Assembly (NCBI GenBank): GCA_026988035.1
Contig: JALSLY010000070.1
Coordinates: forward strand, 1-39,924
From: Thermotogae bacterium
GTDB lineage: Bacteria > Thermotogota > Thermotogae > Mesoaciditogales > Mesoaciditogaceae
Length of the DNA: 39,924 nucleotides
Direction of reading: 5' to 3'
Part shown: piece after piece, positions 1 to 7,362 of the stretch
How the letters are laid out: every line of letters starts with the position of its first letter
How positions within the stretch are numbered: the stretch's first letter is position 1
Made by a program: the position numbers and the translations under genes
Notes under the pieces: model-generated
What the model was told of the DNA's origin: nothing
The model's input: the letters and a program-made list of their open reading frames with translations, nothing else
The model's database searches: none

Positions 1-463
1 GATCTCTAGCAGGATGCCATTCGGGTGTGTTTAAAGCTTCAAAATTGTAGTAAGAAGTTTCTATTTCAGGCCCTTCAACAACCTTAAAGCCCATTTTGCT
101 GAATACCTCAACGCATTCTTGAGTTATCTGGGAAATGGGATGAAGTTTTCCAAAGCTCCTACGAGCTCCAGGTAATGTGAGGTCTATCGATTTTTCTACG
201 ATCTCACGTTGTTTTTCTAATCTCTTTAGTTCGCGAATTTTCTCTGACAACAAAGATTCTATTTCGCGTTTTGCATCGTTCAAAATTTTTCCAAATTCGG
301 CGCGTTTTTCGGGGGGAAGCTTTTTGATCTCCTTAAATTTTGACTTGAGCATGCCATTTTTCCCAAATACATCAACCCTTATCTTTTCAGCTTCCATAAG
401 AGTTTTCAAATTCTCAATCTTCTCTTTTATAGATTTTATGAATATTTCCCTTATCTCTTCCAT
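1..463 (-). CDS. pheS: Phenylalanine--tRNA ligase alpha subunit, N-terminal part (cut by window edge)
   Basis: This is the first 154 codons of the alpha subunit of phenylalanyl-tRNA synthetase, which charges tRNA-Phe in the cytoplasm as an alpha2-beta2 enzyme. The visible part is the N-terminal coiled-coil arm (about residues 1-85, rich in Lys and Glu), then the class II entry region: a TLPGARRSFGKLHPISQ stretch, followed by GFKVVEGPEIE, YYNFEALNTP and HPARD. These are strongly conserved PheS signatures. The ATG at 461-463 is preceded on the minus strand by GGAGG at good spacing. The catalytic C-terminal part lies outside the window, and pheT would be expected beyond it. The identification is firm; completeness cannot be judged. 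Confidence 0.95.
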   Translation of the reverse strand, partial: MEEIREIFIKSIKEKIENLKTLMEAEKIRVDVFGKNGMLKSKFKEIKKLPPEKRAEFGKILNDAKREIESLLSEKIRELKRLEKQREIVEKSIDLTLPGARRSFGKLHPISQITQECVEVFSKMGFKVVEGPEIETSYYNFEALNTPEWHPARD

Positions 464-499
464 CACGTTCCTCCGTCTCACTCGTGGATTTGTTGAAAA

Positions 500-505
500 A
501 TTATA
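500..505 (-). promoter_or_regulatory. Extended -10 promoter for pheS
   Basis: Reading the minus strand, TGTTATAAT gives a perfect -10 hexamer with the TG extension. It lies about 37 bp upstream of the pheS start codon and predicts a leader of about 30 nt. No good -35 hexamer is visible. Confidence 0.45.
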
Positions 506-690
506 ACACGCTGAGACCTAAAATATTCTTTTCTTCCGGATTTTGGGCAAGATGGTAATATTCATGCACAACGTGAGTACTACAAATAAGATATCATTCG
601 AAAAACACTAAAAAAACGAGAAAAAGATAGCACAGCCTGTGTAGAGGTCAATATTAGTTGTTAATGGTCTCTAACCTGCTGTAATCGGAT

Positions 691-719
691 TTGACAAGAA
701 TAAAAAGTAGTTTTATAAT
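691..719 (+). promoter_or_regulatory. Sigma-A-type promoter of the ROK/mannoside operon
   Basis: A consensus TTGACA (691-696) and TATAAT (714-719) are separated by exactly 17 bp, the best promoter match in the window. Transcription should start near 726, so the leader is about 30 nt. The -10 box overlaps the left arm of an inverted repeat (716-746), which suggests repression by occlusion. Confidence 0.8.
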
Positions 720-746
720 TAATTAAGTAATTTATTTAATTAATTA
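716..746. promoter_or_regulatory. Inverted repeat, probable operator of the ROK regulator
   Basis: Two perfect 11-bp arms, TAATTAATTAA (716-726) and TTAATTAATTA (736-746), flank a 9-bp spacer. The repeat covers the end of the -10 box, the expected transcription start and the leader just before the ribosome binding site (AGGAG, 746-750). ROK repressors bind AT-rich palindromes at their own promoters, so autoregulation is the natural reading. That is inference from position and symmetry. Because the tract is AT-rich, some symmetry could be fortuitous. Confidence 0.55.
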
Positions 747-757
747 GGAGAATTTTT

Positions 758-1963
758 ATGATCAACAACCATTCTTCATATGCAAATACAAAAGAAGTTT
801 TATACACTTTAATATGCAGATACCAACCAATTGCTCGAAGTGATGTAGCTAACATAGCTGGGTTAACTAGAGCTTCTGTTTCCAACATCGTAAAAGAGTT
901 CTTAGAACTCGGACTTGTTGAAGAAAGTGACAAAGTAGGTAAAAATGTTGGAAGGAAAAAGATCTTGCTGAAAGTTAATGAGCAAAACGCCCATGTGATC
1001 GGTATAGATGTAGGGCGTAGAAACATAGTTGCCACTATTTATAACGCCGGGGGAAAGATGCTAAAAACCGAAAGGTCTTCTTTTCCTTACGTAAAAACTC
1101 TTCGTGAAAATGTCAATGATACAAAAAAATTGTTAGACAAACTCCTCATATGGGCACATTTAAAAAAAATTCAGATTGACGCCATAGGAATAGGAGTTCC
1201 GGGTCCAGTCGATCCCAAAAACGGCATCGTGTATTCAGCTCCTCACTTTCGAAAAAATGAAACCGTAAATATAAAGAAAATAATGGAAGAAACTTACAAA
1301 ATTCCAACATTTGTGGAAAGAGATGCAAATGCAGCTGCTTTGGGAGAACAGTGGTTTGGCATAGGGAAAAAACATGACTCTTTTGTCTATCTGTTATTAG
1401 TTGAAGGAATAGGAGCAGGCATGATTGTGGATGGAAATCTCTACCGTGGCTCGCATGAACTTGCTGGAAAAGTTGGAAAATTTGTCTTTCCCAAAATAGG
1501 TGATAGCGGAGAAATCTGTATCCTTGAGGAATTTGGTAGTGAAATATCAGCTCTTAACATTGCAGAAGAGAATGCCAAAAAAACTCGAATGGGCTATCTG
1601 AACAGCATTATGCAGAAAAGGCCCTTAAACATCGACGATTTGATCAATGGATTCAAAGCAAAAGATCCTGTTGCTATTAAAGTCGTAGACGTGATGACCT
1701 ATTACACGGCAATAACCGTATCAAACCTCGTGCTTCTTGTGGATCCCAATTTAATTGTCATAGGAGGAGACTTCATCAAAGTAGGGTCTCATTTTGTGGA
1801 ACAAGTGCAAGAAAAAGCCAAAAAGATTCTTGGCGAACGCCCTTTAGCTGATCTAAAAGAATCTCCAATATACGATCTGTCCATATCCCTTGGAGCCGCG
1901 ACAAGAGCGATCTCGGAAGTAGTGTCAATGAAATTAACGGGTCTGAAAGGTAAACGTTTCTGA
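758..1963 (+). CDS. ROK-family transcriptional regulator
   Basis: This 401-residue protein has an N-terminal winged helix-turn-helix (about residues 15-65, with TRASVSNIVKEFLELGLV as recognition helix) joined to a ROK sugar-kinase-like domain. Family marks are the glycine-rich GIDVGRRNI phosphate loop, GIGVPGPVD, the ERDANAAALGEQWFG segment and a GIGAGMIVDGNLYRG ROK signature. The usual zinc site (CxCGxxGCxE with a nearby His) is absent: the region reads GDSGEICILEEFGSE with one Cys. It is probably a sugar-responsive repressor controlling the operon it heads, acting on the palindrome at 716-746. The start ATG has an AGGAG Shine-Dalgarno 7 bp upstream. As I recall, the comparable mannan locus of Thermotoga maritima also includes a ROK regulator beside GH130 and GH38 genes. 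The effector, probably a mannose derivative, is not known. Confidence 0.88.
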   Translation: MINNHSSYANTKEVLYTLICRYQPIARSDVANIAGLTRASVSNIVKEFLELGLVEESDKVGKNVGRKKILLKVNEQNAHVIGIDVGRRNIVATIYNAGGKMLKTERSSFPYVKTLRENVNDTKKLLDKLLIWAHLKKIQIDAIGIGVPGPVDPKNGIVYSAPHFRKNETVNIKKIMEETYKIPTFVERDANAAALGEQWFGIGKKHDSFVYLLLVEGIGAGMIVDGNLYRGSHELAGKVGKFVFPKIGDSGEICILEEFGSEISALNIAEENAKKTRMGYLNSIMQKRPLNIDDLINGFKAKDPVAIKVVDVMTYYTAITVSNLVLLVDPNLIVIGGDFIKVGSHFVEQVQEKAKKILGERPLADLKESPIYDLSISLGAATRAISEVVSMKLTGLKGKRF

Positions 1964-1995
1964 ATGTCTTTCAATAATAATGGAGGTGCAAAGAA

Positions 1996-3162
1996 TTGAT
2001 AGATTCACTTGAAACGCTCATCATCGTCCCAACTTATTGGACATATGAAGAAGGGGAAAAGGGACATGAAAACATCATCTACGATCATCCCACACCTTTG
2101 AATCAAAACGGAACTTTGTCGCGTTTACTTGAAAGTTTGAAAATAATTGATGGCAAATTCGGAGTGTTAGTAATCAGCGCAGCCAGTAACTTTGAATTGA
2201 AAGAACAGGTTGAGACTAAAGTTGACAAAATCATTGAACCTTTCAAGGAAATCTTTTCAATTGCTCAATTCTCATTCAGTGATCTGGAGATTCTGAGAGA
2301 ACGGCTGAACAAATTGGGAATCAAAAAGAAAATGGTTAGTCTTGAAGGATATGGGAACATACGTAACATTCAACTGATCTTGGCACAAATAACTGGTGCC
2401 CAAGTGGTTGTCGGATTAGATGATGACGAAATAGTTACAGACAAAGACTATTTGAAGAAGATATGGGAATTTATTGGAAAAGAACATGATGGAAAATTTG
2501 TGGGAGGTATTGCAGGCTTTTACCGTAACAAAGAAGGAAGTAATAAGGTATCAAAAGGTGAAACAAAAAGCAAGAATATCTTCGATAACAAACTCAACAT
2601 TATGGATAAAGCCGTTGAAATAATAGAGAAAAAACAGGATCGATTAGTAGAAACGAATTTCGTGTACGGTGGAAACATGGTGATCCATTGTCAAGTATTT
2701 CAGAATATACCTTTTGATCCTTACATAAGCCGTGGCGAAGATATAGATTATCTTATCAACGCACGAATGGCCGGTTACCACTTCTTCATTGATAAAGAAC
2801 TTTTCATAGTCCATCTTCCACCTCCTTCAGGCTTTCATCTTCAGGAAGACGTTAAAAGGTTTATCTATGAAAAAGGAAAGCTTGACAAAACAAAAGAGAT
2901 GCCGGAATTAAATCCAGTTCTCGCCGAGTCTTTGGAACCATATCCAGGACTCTTTCTACATGAAAATTTAGAAGCACGGAGCCTTGAAGTTATTAACAAG
3001 TACAACTTGTCACAGAAAATCTTGGAAGACGCTAAAAATTACACACAAGAAATGCTTCCTCGATATTTTAATTTTCAAAAAGAATGGCCACATCTTATGG
3101 AAGTTCTACGAGACGACGTGATGCTAAAAGAATGGTTAAAACACAAAATGGAGGTTTTATAA
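1996..3162 (+). CDS. GT-A-fold glycosyltransferase-like protein (GT2-superfamily type)
   Basis: This 388-residue soluble protein starts with a TTG codon at 1996, supported by GGAGGT at 1982-1987. It begins TLIIVPTYWTYEEGEK, like nucleotide-sugar glycosyltransferases. It has a central GLDDDEIVTDKDYL, matching the DxD metal/nucleotide-sugar motif, and a later GEDIDYLINARMAGYHFF segment resembling the acceptor/catalytic ED motif of GT2 enzymes. No membrane segment or signal peptide is visible, so it should act in the cytoplasm. It ends exactly where the GH130 gene begins, so the two are probably translated together. A synthase within a breakdown operon is unusual. It may build a mannose-containing solute or storage glycan, but I do not recognise the exact subfamily and assign no substrate. 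Confidence 0.6.
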   Translation: MIDSLETLIIVPTYWTYEEGEKGHENIIYDHPTPLNQNGTLSRLLESLKIIDGKFGVLVISAASNFELKEQVETKVDKIIEPFKEIFSIAQFSFSDLEILRERLNKLGIKKKMVSLEGYGNIRNIQLILAQITGAQVVVGLDDDEIVTDKDYLKKIWEFIGKEHDGKFVGGIAGFYRNKEGSNKVSKGETKSKNIFDNKLNIMDKAVEIIEKKQDRLVETNFVYGGNMVIHCQVFQNIPFDPYISRGEDIDYLINARMAGYHFFIDKELFIVHLPPPSGFHLQEDVKRFIYEKGKLDKTKEMPELNPVLAESLEPYPGLFLHENLEARSLEVINKYNLSQKILEDAKNYTQEMLPRYFNFQKEWPHLMEVLRDDVMLKEWLKHKMEVL

Positions 3163-4137
3163 ATGAACCTTACCCGGTATGAGAAAAATCCCATAATAAC
3201 GCCACGAGGTTATGATTGGGAAGCTCTGGAGACTTTTAATCCGGCCGCCGTGTACGTAGATGGCAAGATTCATGTGCTTTATCGCGCCACTGGAGATTAT
3301 CAAAATTATATTTCACGGTTTGGTCATGCCGTATTCGATAAAGAACTGAATTTGATCGAACGAGATGATGAACCATGTTTCGAGCCTAATACGAGAGTTT
3401 GGTGGGAAAGATCTGTTGAAGATGCGAGGATAACCGAGATTGACAATGAGTTGTACATGACTTACGTTGTTACAATCACACCGGCCCCTCCTGGAAAAGT
3501 ACGACTTCGTTTAGGTATTCCCAATTCGCCACAGGTGATAACACGTATCGGACTTGCTAAGGTTAGCAAAGATTTTAAAAAATTCACCAGACTTGGAACC
3601 ATTACACCACAAAACGCCGATGAGAGGGATACTGTTCTTTTTCCGGAAAGGATTAACGGAAAAATCGCCGCCTTACACAGACCTTCAATGTGGATAGGAT
3701 CGAATTACGGCCCAAAGCGCCCTGGTATATGGTTTGCGTATCTTAACGAGCAAAACTGGACGATGTCCGATCACAAGTTCGTAATGGAGTCGGAGGAAAG
3801 TTGGCAATCTTACAAGATAGGTTCGGGATGTCCCCCTATAAAAACAGAAAAGGGATGGCTGTTACTCTTTCACGGTGTCGATGATGAACGTGAATATAGA
3901 GCTGGAGCCGCTCTTTTGGATCTAAACGAACCCTGGAAGGTTATTGCACGAACCAAGGACCCGATTATGGTGCCAGAGGAAATCTACGAAGTGGAAGGTG
4001 ATGTTCCAAATGTTGTTTTCCCTGAAGGTGCAGTGGTAATAAATGATGAACTCGTCATATTCTACGGTGGAGCCGACAAAGTTTGTTGTGTGGTTAAAGT
4101 AGGATTAGACGAATTAGTCAACGAGTTACTACATTAA
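3163..4137 (+). CDS. GH130 family beta-mannoside phosphorylase/hydrolase
   Basis: This 324-residue protein has the five-bladed beta-propeller layout of GH130, enzymes that phosphorolyse beta-mannosides (Man-beta-1,4-Glc, -Man or -GlcNAc) to mannose-1-phosphate. Motifs seen are NPIITPRGYDWE at the N terminus, FNPAAVYVDGKIHVLYRA, SVEDARI (D87 is the likely acid), and VLFPERINGKIAALHRP (about 158-174), where phosphate-contacting residues usually lie. R155 stands where many phosphorylases have Lys, so phosphate dependence is not certain. The N-terminal ATG follows the previous stop directly, and GGAGGT inside the end of the glycosyltransferase gene serves as ribosome site. Its neighbours (ABC importer and GH38) suggest use of imported mannosides, possibly high-mannose N-glycan fragments. 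Family confidence is high, substrate confidence low. Confidence 0.85.
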   Translation: MNLTRYEKNPIITPRGYDWEALETFNPAAVYVDGKIHVLYRATGDYQNYISRFGHAVFDKELNLIERDDEPCFEPNTRVWWERSVEDARITEIDNELYMTYVVTITPAPPGKVRLRLGIPNSPQVITRIGLAKVSKDFKKFTRLGTITPQNADERDTVLFPERINGKIAALHRPSMWIGSNYGPKRPGIWFAYLNEQNWTMSDHKFVMESEESWQSYKIGSGCPPIKTEKGWLLLFHGVDDEREYRAGAALLDLNEPWKVIARTKDPIMVPEEIYEVEGDVPNVVFPEGAVVINDELVIFYGGADKVCCVVKVGLDELVNELLH

Positions 4138-4139
4138 GC

Positions 4140-4161
4140 AGGGCGTTTCTATATTCGCCCT
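4140..4161 (+). terminator. Short intercistronic hairpin after GH130
   Basis: AGGGCG (4140-4145) and CGCCCT (4156-4161) can pair around a 10-nt loop directly after the GH130 stop codon, followed by TATATTTTA. The U-tract is weak, so it may only attenuate or mark an RNA processing point before the highly expressed binding protein. Confidence 0.45.
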
Positions 4162-4194
4162 TATATTTTAAGTGAAAGGAGATGAAAAAAAGAA

Positions 4195-4236
4195 TTTTAA
4201 TTAAAGGCAACTCTAAATTTACTCTATTTTTAATTA
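4195..4236 (+). promoter_or_regulatory. AT-rich motifs resembling the ROK operator, upstream of the binding protein
   Basis: The gap before the binding-protein gene holds the palindrome TTTAATTAAA (4196-4205) and a TTTTTAATTA (4227-4236). Both resemble half-sites of the inverted repeat at 716-746. They could be a second site for the same regulator. No convincing promoter hexamers accompany them, and AT-rich sequence makes chance matches likely. Confidence 0.25.
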
Positions 4237-4250
4237 CGGAGGTGTGGTAA

Positions 4251-5561
4251 ATGTTTAGAAAGTTGACAGTTTTGTTGGTGACGTTAGGTTTAATTGGAAT
4301 GCTCGTCAGCGCGGCTACTCTGGTAACCCCTACACACATAGGTTCGTACAACGCTCCTATCTCTATAACAATGGATTTGCTCCCTCAGTATTCCATGCAA
4401 GCTGTAAATCCAGCGCGGCAACAGTATCTGAAAAAGGCATACGAAGAATGGATAAGGAAAAATCCTGATGTGCAAGTATATTTTCAGATCATATCAGGCC
4501 CTGCAGCTATGGCCAAATTACTTACTCAAGCTCGAAGTGGAACAGCACCAGATGTTTCACAGGTTGACTCTTTTGTTCTGCCAAGATTTTATCCCTATCT
4601 CCAACCTTTAAATAAATACTTCACAAGTGACGAAATAAGTGATCTGCTTCCTTATTGCCAAAAGGGAATGATACATAACGGGCAATTAAAAGCATTGTGG
4701 TTTACGACGGATGCACGCGTACTATATTACAGAAAGGATCTAATTTCAAAACCACCAAAAACGTGGGCTGAACTTTTTGAATTGGGAAAGAAATTGAAAA
4801 AAGAACATCCTGACATGAATGTTTTCATGTATCCTGCAGGCAAAAATGAAGCGACTATAATATGCCTGATGCCACTTTTCTGGGCTCAAGGCGGGAAACT
4901 TGTAGATACAAATGGTAAGCCCGTATTCAATGAAGGTAAGAATCGCGAATACATGCTAAATCTTTTGAAATTCTTGAAAGAAACTGTCGATAGCGGTATC
5001 ACTCCTGAACGTGTAGACGCAATTACAGCTGAAGCTCAATTAAATCAGGATGTTGCTGCCGGAAACGTCGCAATGTTCATCGGAGGAAATTGGCAAGTTA
5101 AACAAATGGAAAACCTTTTGGGCACGGCAACTTTTAATAAAGAATGGGGTGCCGCTCCACTTCCACAAATAAGAGATAACATAGAATCAACAGGAGTTGG
5201 AGGATGGACATGGGGAATATTCACCAAAGATCCCGCAAAACAAGCAGCGATAATTCGAATGGTCAATGCGATTTATTTCGGCTCACACGGCATGTTCGGT
5301 TGGACTAAGGCTGCCGGTTATATGCCCACAAGGGAAAGCGTGTACAAAGACTATGCCTATTACGCAACAAACCCATGGATGCAAAAATTCCTTTCCATAA
5401 TGAAATACGGCAGACCAAGACCTGGATTTGCAATATATCCAACAATCTCTACAAATCTTCAAGTGGCTATTTCCAGTGTTGTTAGCGGCATTTCATCACC
5501 TCAAGAAGCGTTGGATACTGCTTGGAAGAATGTTATGGAAGAATACAATCGCATGAAATAA
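4251..5561 (+). CDS. ABC transporter sugar-binding protein (family 1, CUT1 type)
   Basis: This 436-residue exported protein captures a sugar or oligosaccharide for the two permeases downstream. It begins with a signal peptide (MFRKLTVLLVTLGLIGMLVSAA) that has no lipobox Cys, so it should be a free periplasmic protein, as is common in Thermotogota. The mature part shows the family 1 solute-binding layout: ARSGTAPDVSQVDSF, then LKALWFTTDARVLYYRKD (substrate-cleft strand), MFIGGNWQV and GGWTWGIF. The start ATG has GGAGGT 8 bp upstream. It is separated from its neighbours by a hairpin on each side, which fits separate control of mRNA level. The ligand is probably a mannoside, inferred from the adjacent GH130 and GH38. 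Confidence 0.9.
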   Translation: MFRKLTVLLVTLGLIGMLVSAATLVTPTHIGSYNAPISITMDLLPQYSMQAVNPARQQYLKKAYEEWIRKNPDVQVYFQIISGPAAMAKLLTQARSGTAPDVSQVDSFVLPRFYPYLQPLNKYFTSDEISDLLPYCQKGMIHNGQLKALWFTTDARVLYYRKDLISKPPKTWAELFELGKKLKKEHPDMNVFMYPAGKNEATIICLMPLFWAQGGKLVDTNGKPVFNEGKNREYMLNLLKFLKETVDSGITPERVDAITAEAQLNQDVAAGNVAMFIGGNWQVKQMENLLGTATFNKEWGAAPLPQIRDNIESTGVGGWTWGIFTKDPAKQAAIIRMVNAIYFGSHGMFGWTKAAGYMPTRESVYKDYAYYATNPWMQKFLSIMKYGRPRPGFAIYPTISTNLQVAISSVVSGISSPQEALDTAWKNVMEEYNRMK

Positions 5562-5578
5562 GGATATTTTGGTAGACA

Positions 5579-5610
5579 TTTAGGGAAGGAAGTTTTCTTC
5601 CTTCCCTAAA
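5579..5610 (+). other. Strong intercistronic hairpin between binding protein and permeases
   Basis: A perfect 14-bp stem (5579-5592 with 5597-5610) closes a TTTT loop 18 nt after the binding-protein stop codon. It is followed by ATTAAAAAAG, not a U-run, so it does not look like an ordinary intrinsic terminator on the plus strand. It resembles the stabilising hairpins found between binding-protein and permease genes of other sugar ABC operons, where they protect the upstream message from 3' decay. Confidence 0.7.
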
Positions 5611-5636
5611 ATTAAAAAAGTCAAGGTGATTTAACA

Positions 5637-6530
5637 ATGAAAAATGATATATCAAAAAAAGAAACGTGGGCATGGTTATGGATCCTTCCAGTTATAGCCA
5701 TCTTATCTCTGTTCTACGTGGTTCCTATTGTAAAGGTTGGACTTTACAGCTTTACGAACGCATCTTTCTTCGGAGGTAAATTTCACTACACGTTGAACAC
5801 ATATGGATTTTTGTTTTCATCAGGCACTTTCTGGATAATGTTAAAAACAACATTGCTTTTCGTTATAGCGAGTGTAATATTCCAATTCTTATTAGGTTTT
5901 TCTATATCGCTCGCCCTTGTTGATGGAGAGAACAGGAAACTCTTAGGAACAACGTTTGTACGCACAGCCGTTCTCTCTGCATGGGTAATACCGGGCGTGG
6001 TAATAGGTATTGTATGGAAGTTGTTACTCACCGGAGCAAGTTATGGGATTCTTAATTATTATATAAAAGTATTAACCGGGTACGCAATTCCGTTTCTTTC
6101 TTCTCCAACTTGGGCTTTAGTTTCAATTATCATAGCGAATGTCTGGAGAGGTACTGCGTTCAGCATGATAATTCTCTATGGTGGCTTAAAGCAGGTACCC
6201 CAAGAACTGTATGAAGCAGCACAAATAGATGGTGCATCTGCGTGGAAGAGACTTATACACGTTACCATCCCCCAACTAAAACAGGTAATATTCATAAATC
6301 TGGCGTTGATAACTATTTATACTTTCAATACATTCGACATGATAATGGCTTTAACGGGTGGAGGCCCGGGCAGAGCCACTGAGGTCTTGTCAATATACAG
6401 CTACGATTCTGTATTCGAGCGATGGGCATTATCACAAGGAGCTGCTTCTGCGATAGTGTTGTTGGTGATCAATCTGATCATTGTGATCTTCTATTACAGA
6501 ACAATGAAAGTGGGTGAAAACAATGCATAA
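5637..6530 (+). CDS. ABC sugar transporter permease, MalF type
   Basis: This 297-residue inner-membrane protein has about six hydrophobic helices, starting with WLWILPVIAILSLFYVVPIVKV. The EAA loop that docks on the ATPase is visible as YEAAQIDGASAWKRLIHVTI, near residue 200. The downstream permease starts inside its last codons, so the two are translationally coupled. With the binding protein it forms a CUT1-type importer. No ATPase gene is present in this operon, so the pair probably shares an ATPase encoded elsewhere, as other CUT1 systems do with MsmX/MalK-type proteins. Confidence 0.9.
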   Translation: MKNDISKKETWAWLWILPVIAILSLFYVVPIVKVGLYSFTNASFFGGKFHYTLNTYGFLFSSGTFWIMLKTTLLFVIASVIFQFLLGFSISLALVDGENRKLLGTTFVRTAVLSAWVIPGVVIGIVWKLLLTGASYGILNYYIKVLTGYAIPFLSSPTWALVSIIIANVWRGTAFSMIILYGGLKQVPQELYEAAQIDGASAWKRLIHVTIPQLKQVIFINLALITIYTFNTFDMIMALTGGGPGRATEVLSIYSYDSVFERWALSQGAASAIVLLVINLIIVIFYYRTMKVGENNA

Positions 6531-7362
6531 CCGCAGAAAAGAACTGTACAGAAATATCCTTCTGTATTCGATCTACGCATTAGTTATAATTTTCTTCCTC
6601 TTTCCAGTTTTGTGGGCTCTCTCACTTTCATTTCGTTCATTAAAAGATGTGTTCAGATATCCTCCACATTTGATACCATCACATTTCACTTTCGAAAATT
6701 ACACTACGGTTTTCAATACGAGCCTTATAAAGACATATCTTATAAATTCGTCAATATACGTTCTATTCACCGTAATTGGAACTATAATACTGTCTGTACC
6801 TGCTGCCTATGCGTTCTCGAGAATGAGAAACAAGGCAAAAGGACCACTTTTGATTATCATTCTGGCGTTTCAGATGATCTCTCCTTTGATCATAGCAATA
6901 CCTATCTATGGTTATTTTCAACAGCTTCATTTACTCAACAATTATTTAGGAGTTATCATCGCATACATTGCGATTCAATTGCCATTCGCAACATGGCTTA
7001 TGAAGGGATATTTCGATACTATTCCCATAAGTATCGAAGAGGCGGCCAGGATCGATGGTTGTACAAGATTTCAGTCCTTGATTAGAGTCGTCTTGCCTCT
7101 TTCGCTACCTGGGTTGGCAACTGCCTTGATATTTACCGTTATTCAAAGTTGGGGACAATTTCTAATACCATTTATTCTTCTAAGTAATTCAAGGCTTTTC
7201 CCGATAACTCTTGGTTTGTATCAATATCAAGTATCGGAAAGTATACACACTAATTTCATAGCATCTGCGAGTATAATAAGCATAATTCCAGCAATATTAA
7301 TATTCCTAATCCTTCAAAAATTCATCGTGAAAAGTCTAACGAGAGGAGCGGTAAAAGGCTAA
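6523..7362 (+). CDS. ABC sugar transporter permease, MalG type
   Basis: This is the second permease of the importer, about 279 residues with six predicted helices. Its EAA motif is IEEAARIDGCTRFQSLIRVVLP. I chose the ATG at 6523 because AAGTGGGTG lies at suitable distance before it; a GTG at 6514 in the same frame would add three residues. It overlaps the previous gene by a few codons. Its stop shares one base with the start of the alpha-mannosidase gene (TAATG). The family is clear; substrate follows from context only. Confidence 0.88.
   Translation: MHNRRKELYRNILLYSIYALVIIFFLFPVLWALSLSFRSLKDVFRYPPHLIPSHFTFENYTTVFNTSLIKTYLINSSIYVLFTVIGTIILSVPAAYAFSRMRNKAKGPLLIIILAFQMISPLIIAIPIYGYFQQLHLLNNYLGVIIAYIAIQLPFATWLMKGYFDTIPISIEEAARIDGCTRFQSLIRVVLPLSLPGLATALIFTVIQSWGQFLIPFILLSNSRLFPITLGLYQYQVSESIHTNFIASASIISIIPAILIFLILQKFIVKSLTRGAVKG

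Noticed and set aside
6612-7085. Open frame of 157 codons within the second permease gene
   Set aside because: It is the +1 frame of a clear membrane permease gene, with Cys- and Ser-rich random-like composition.
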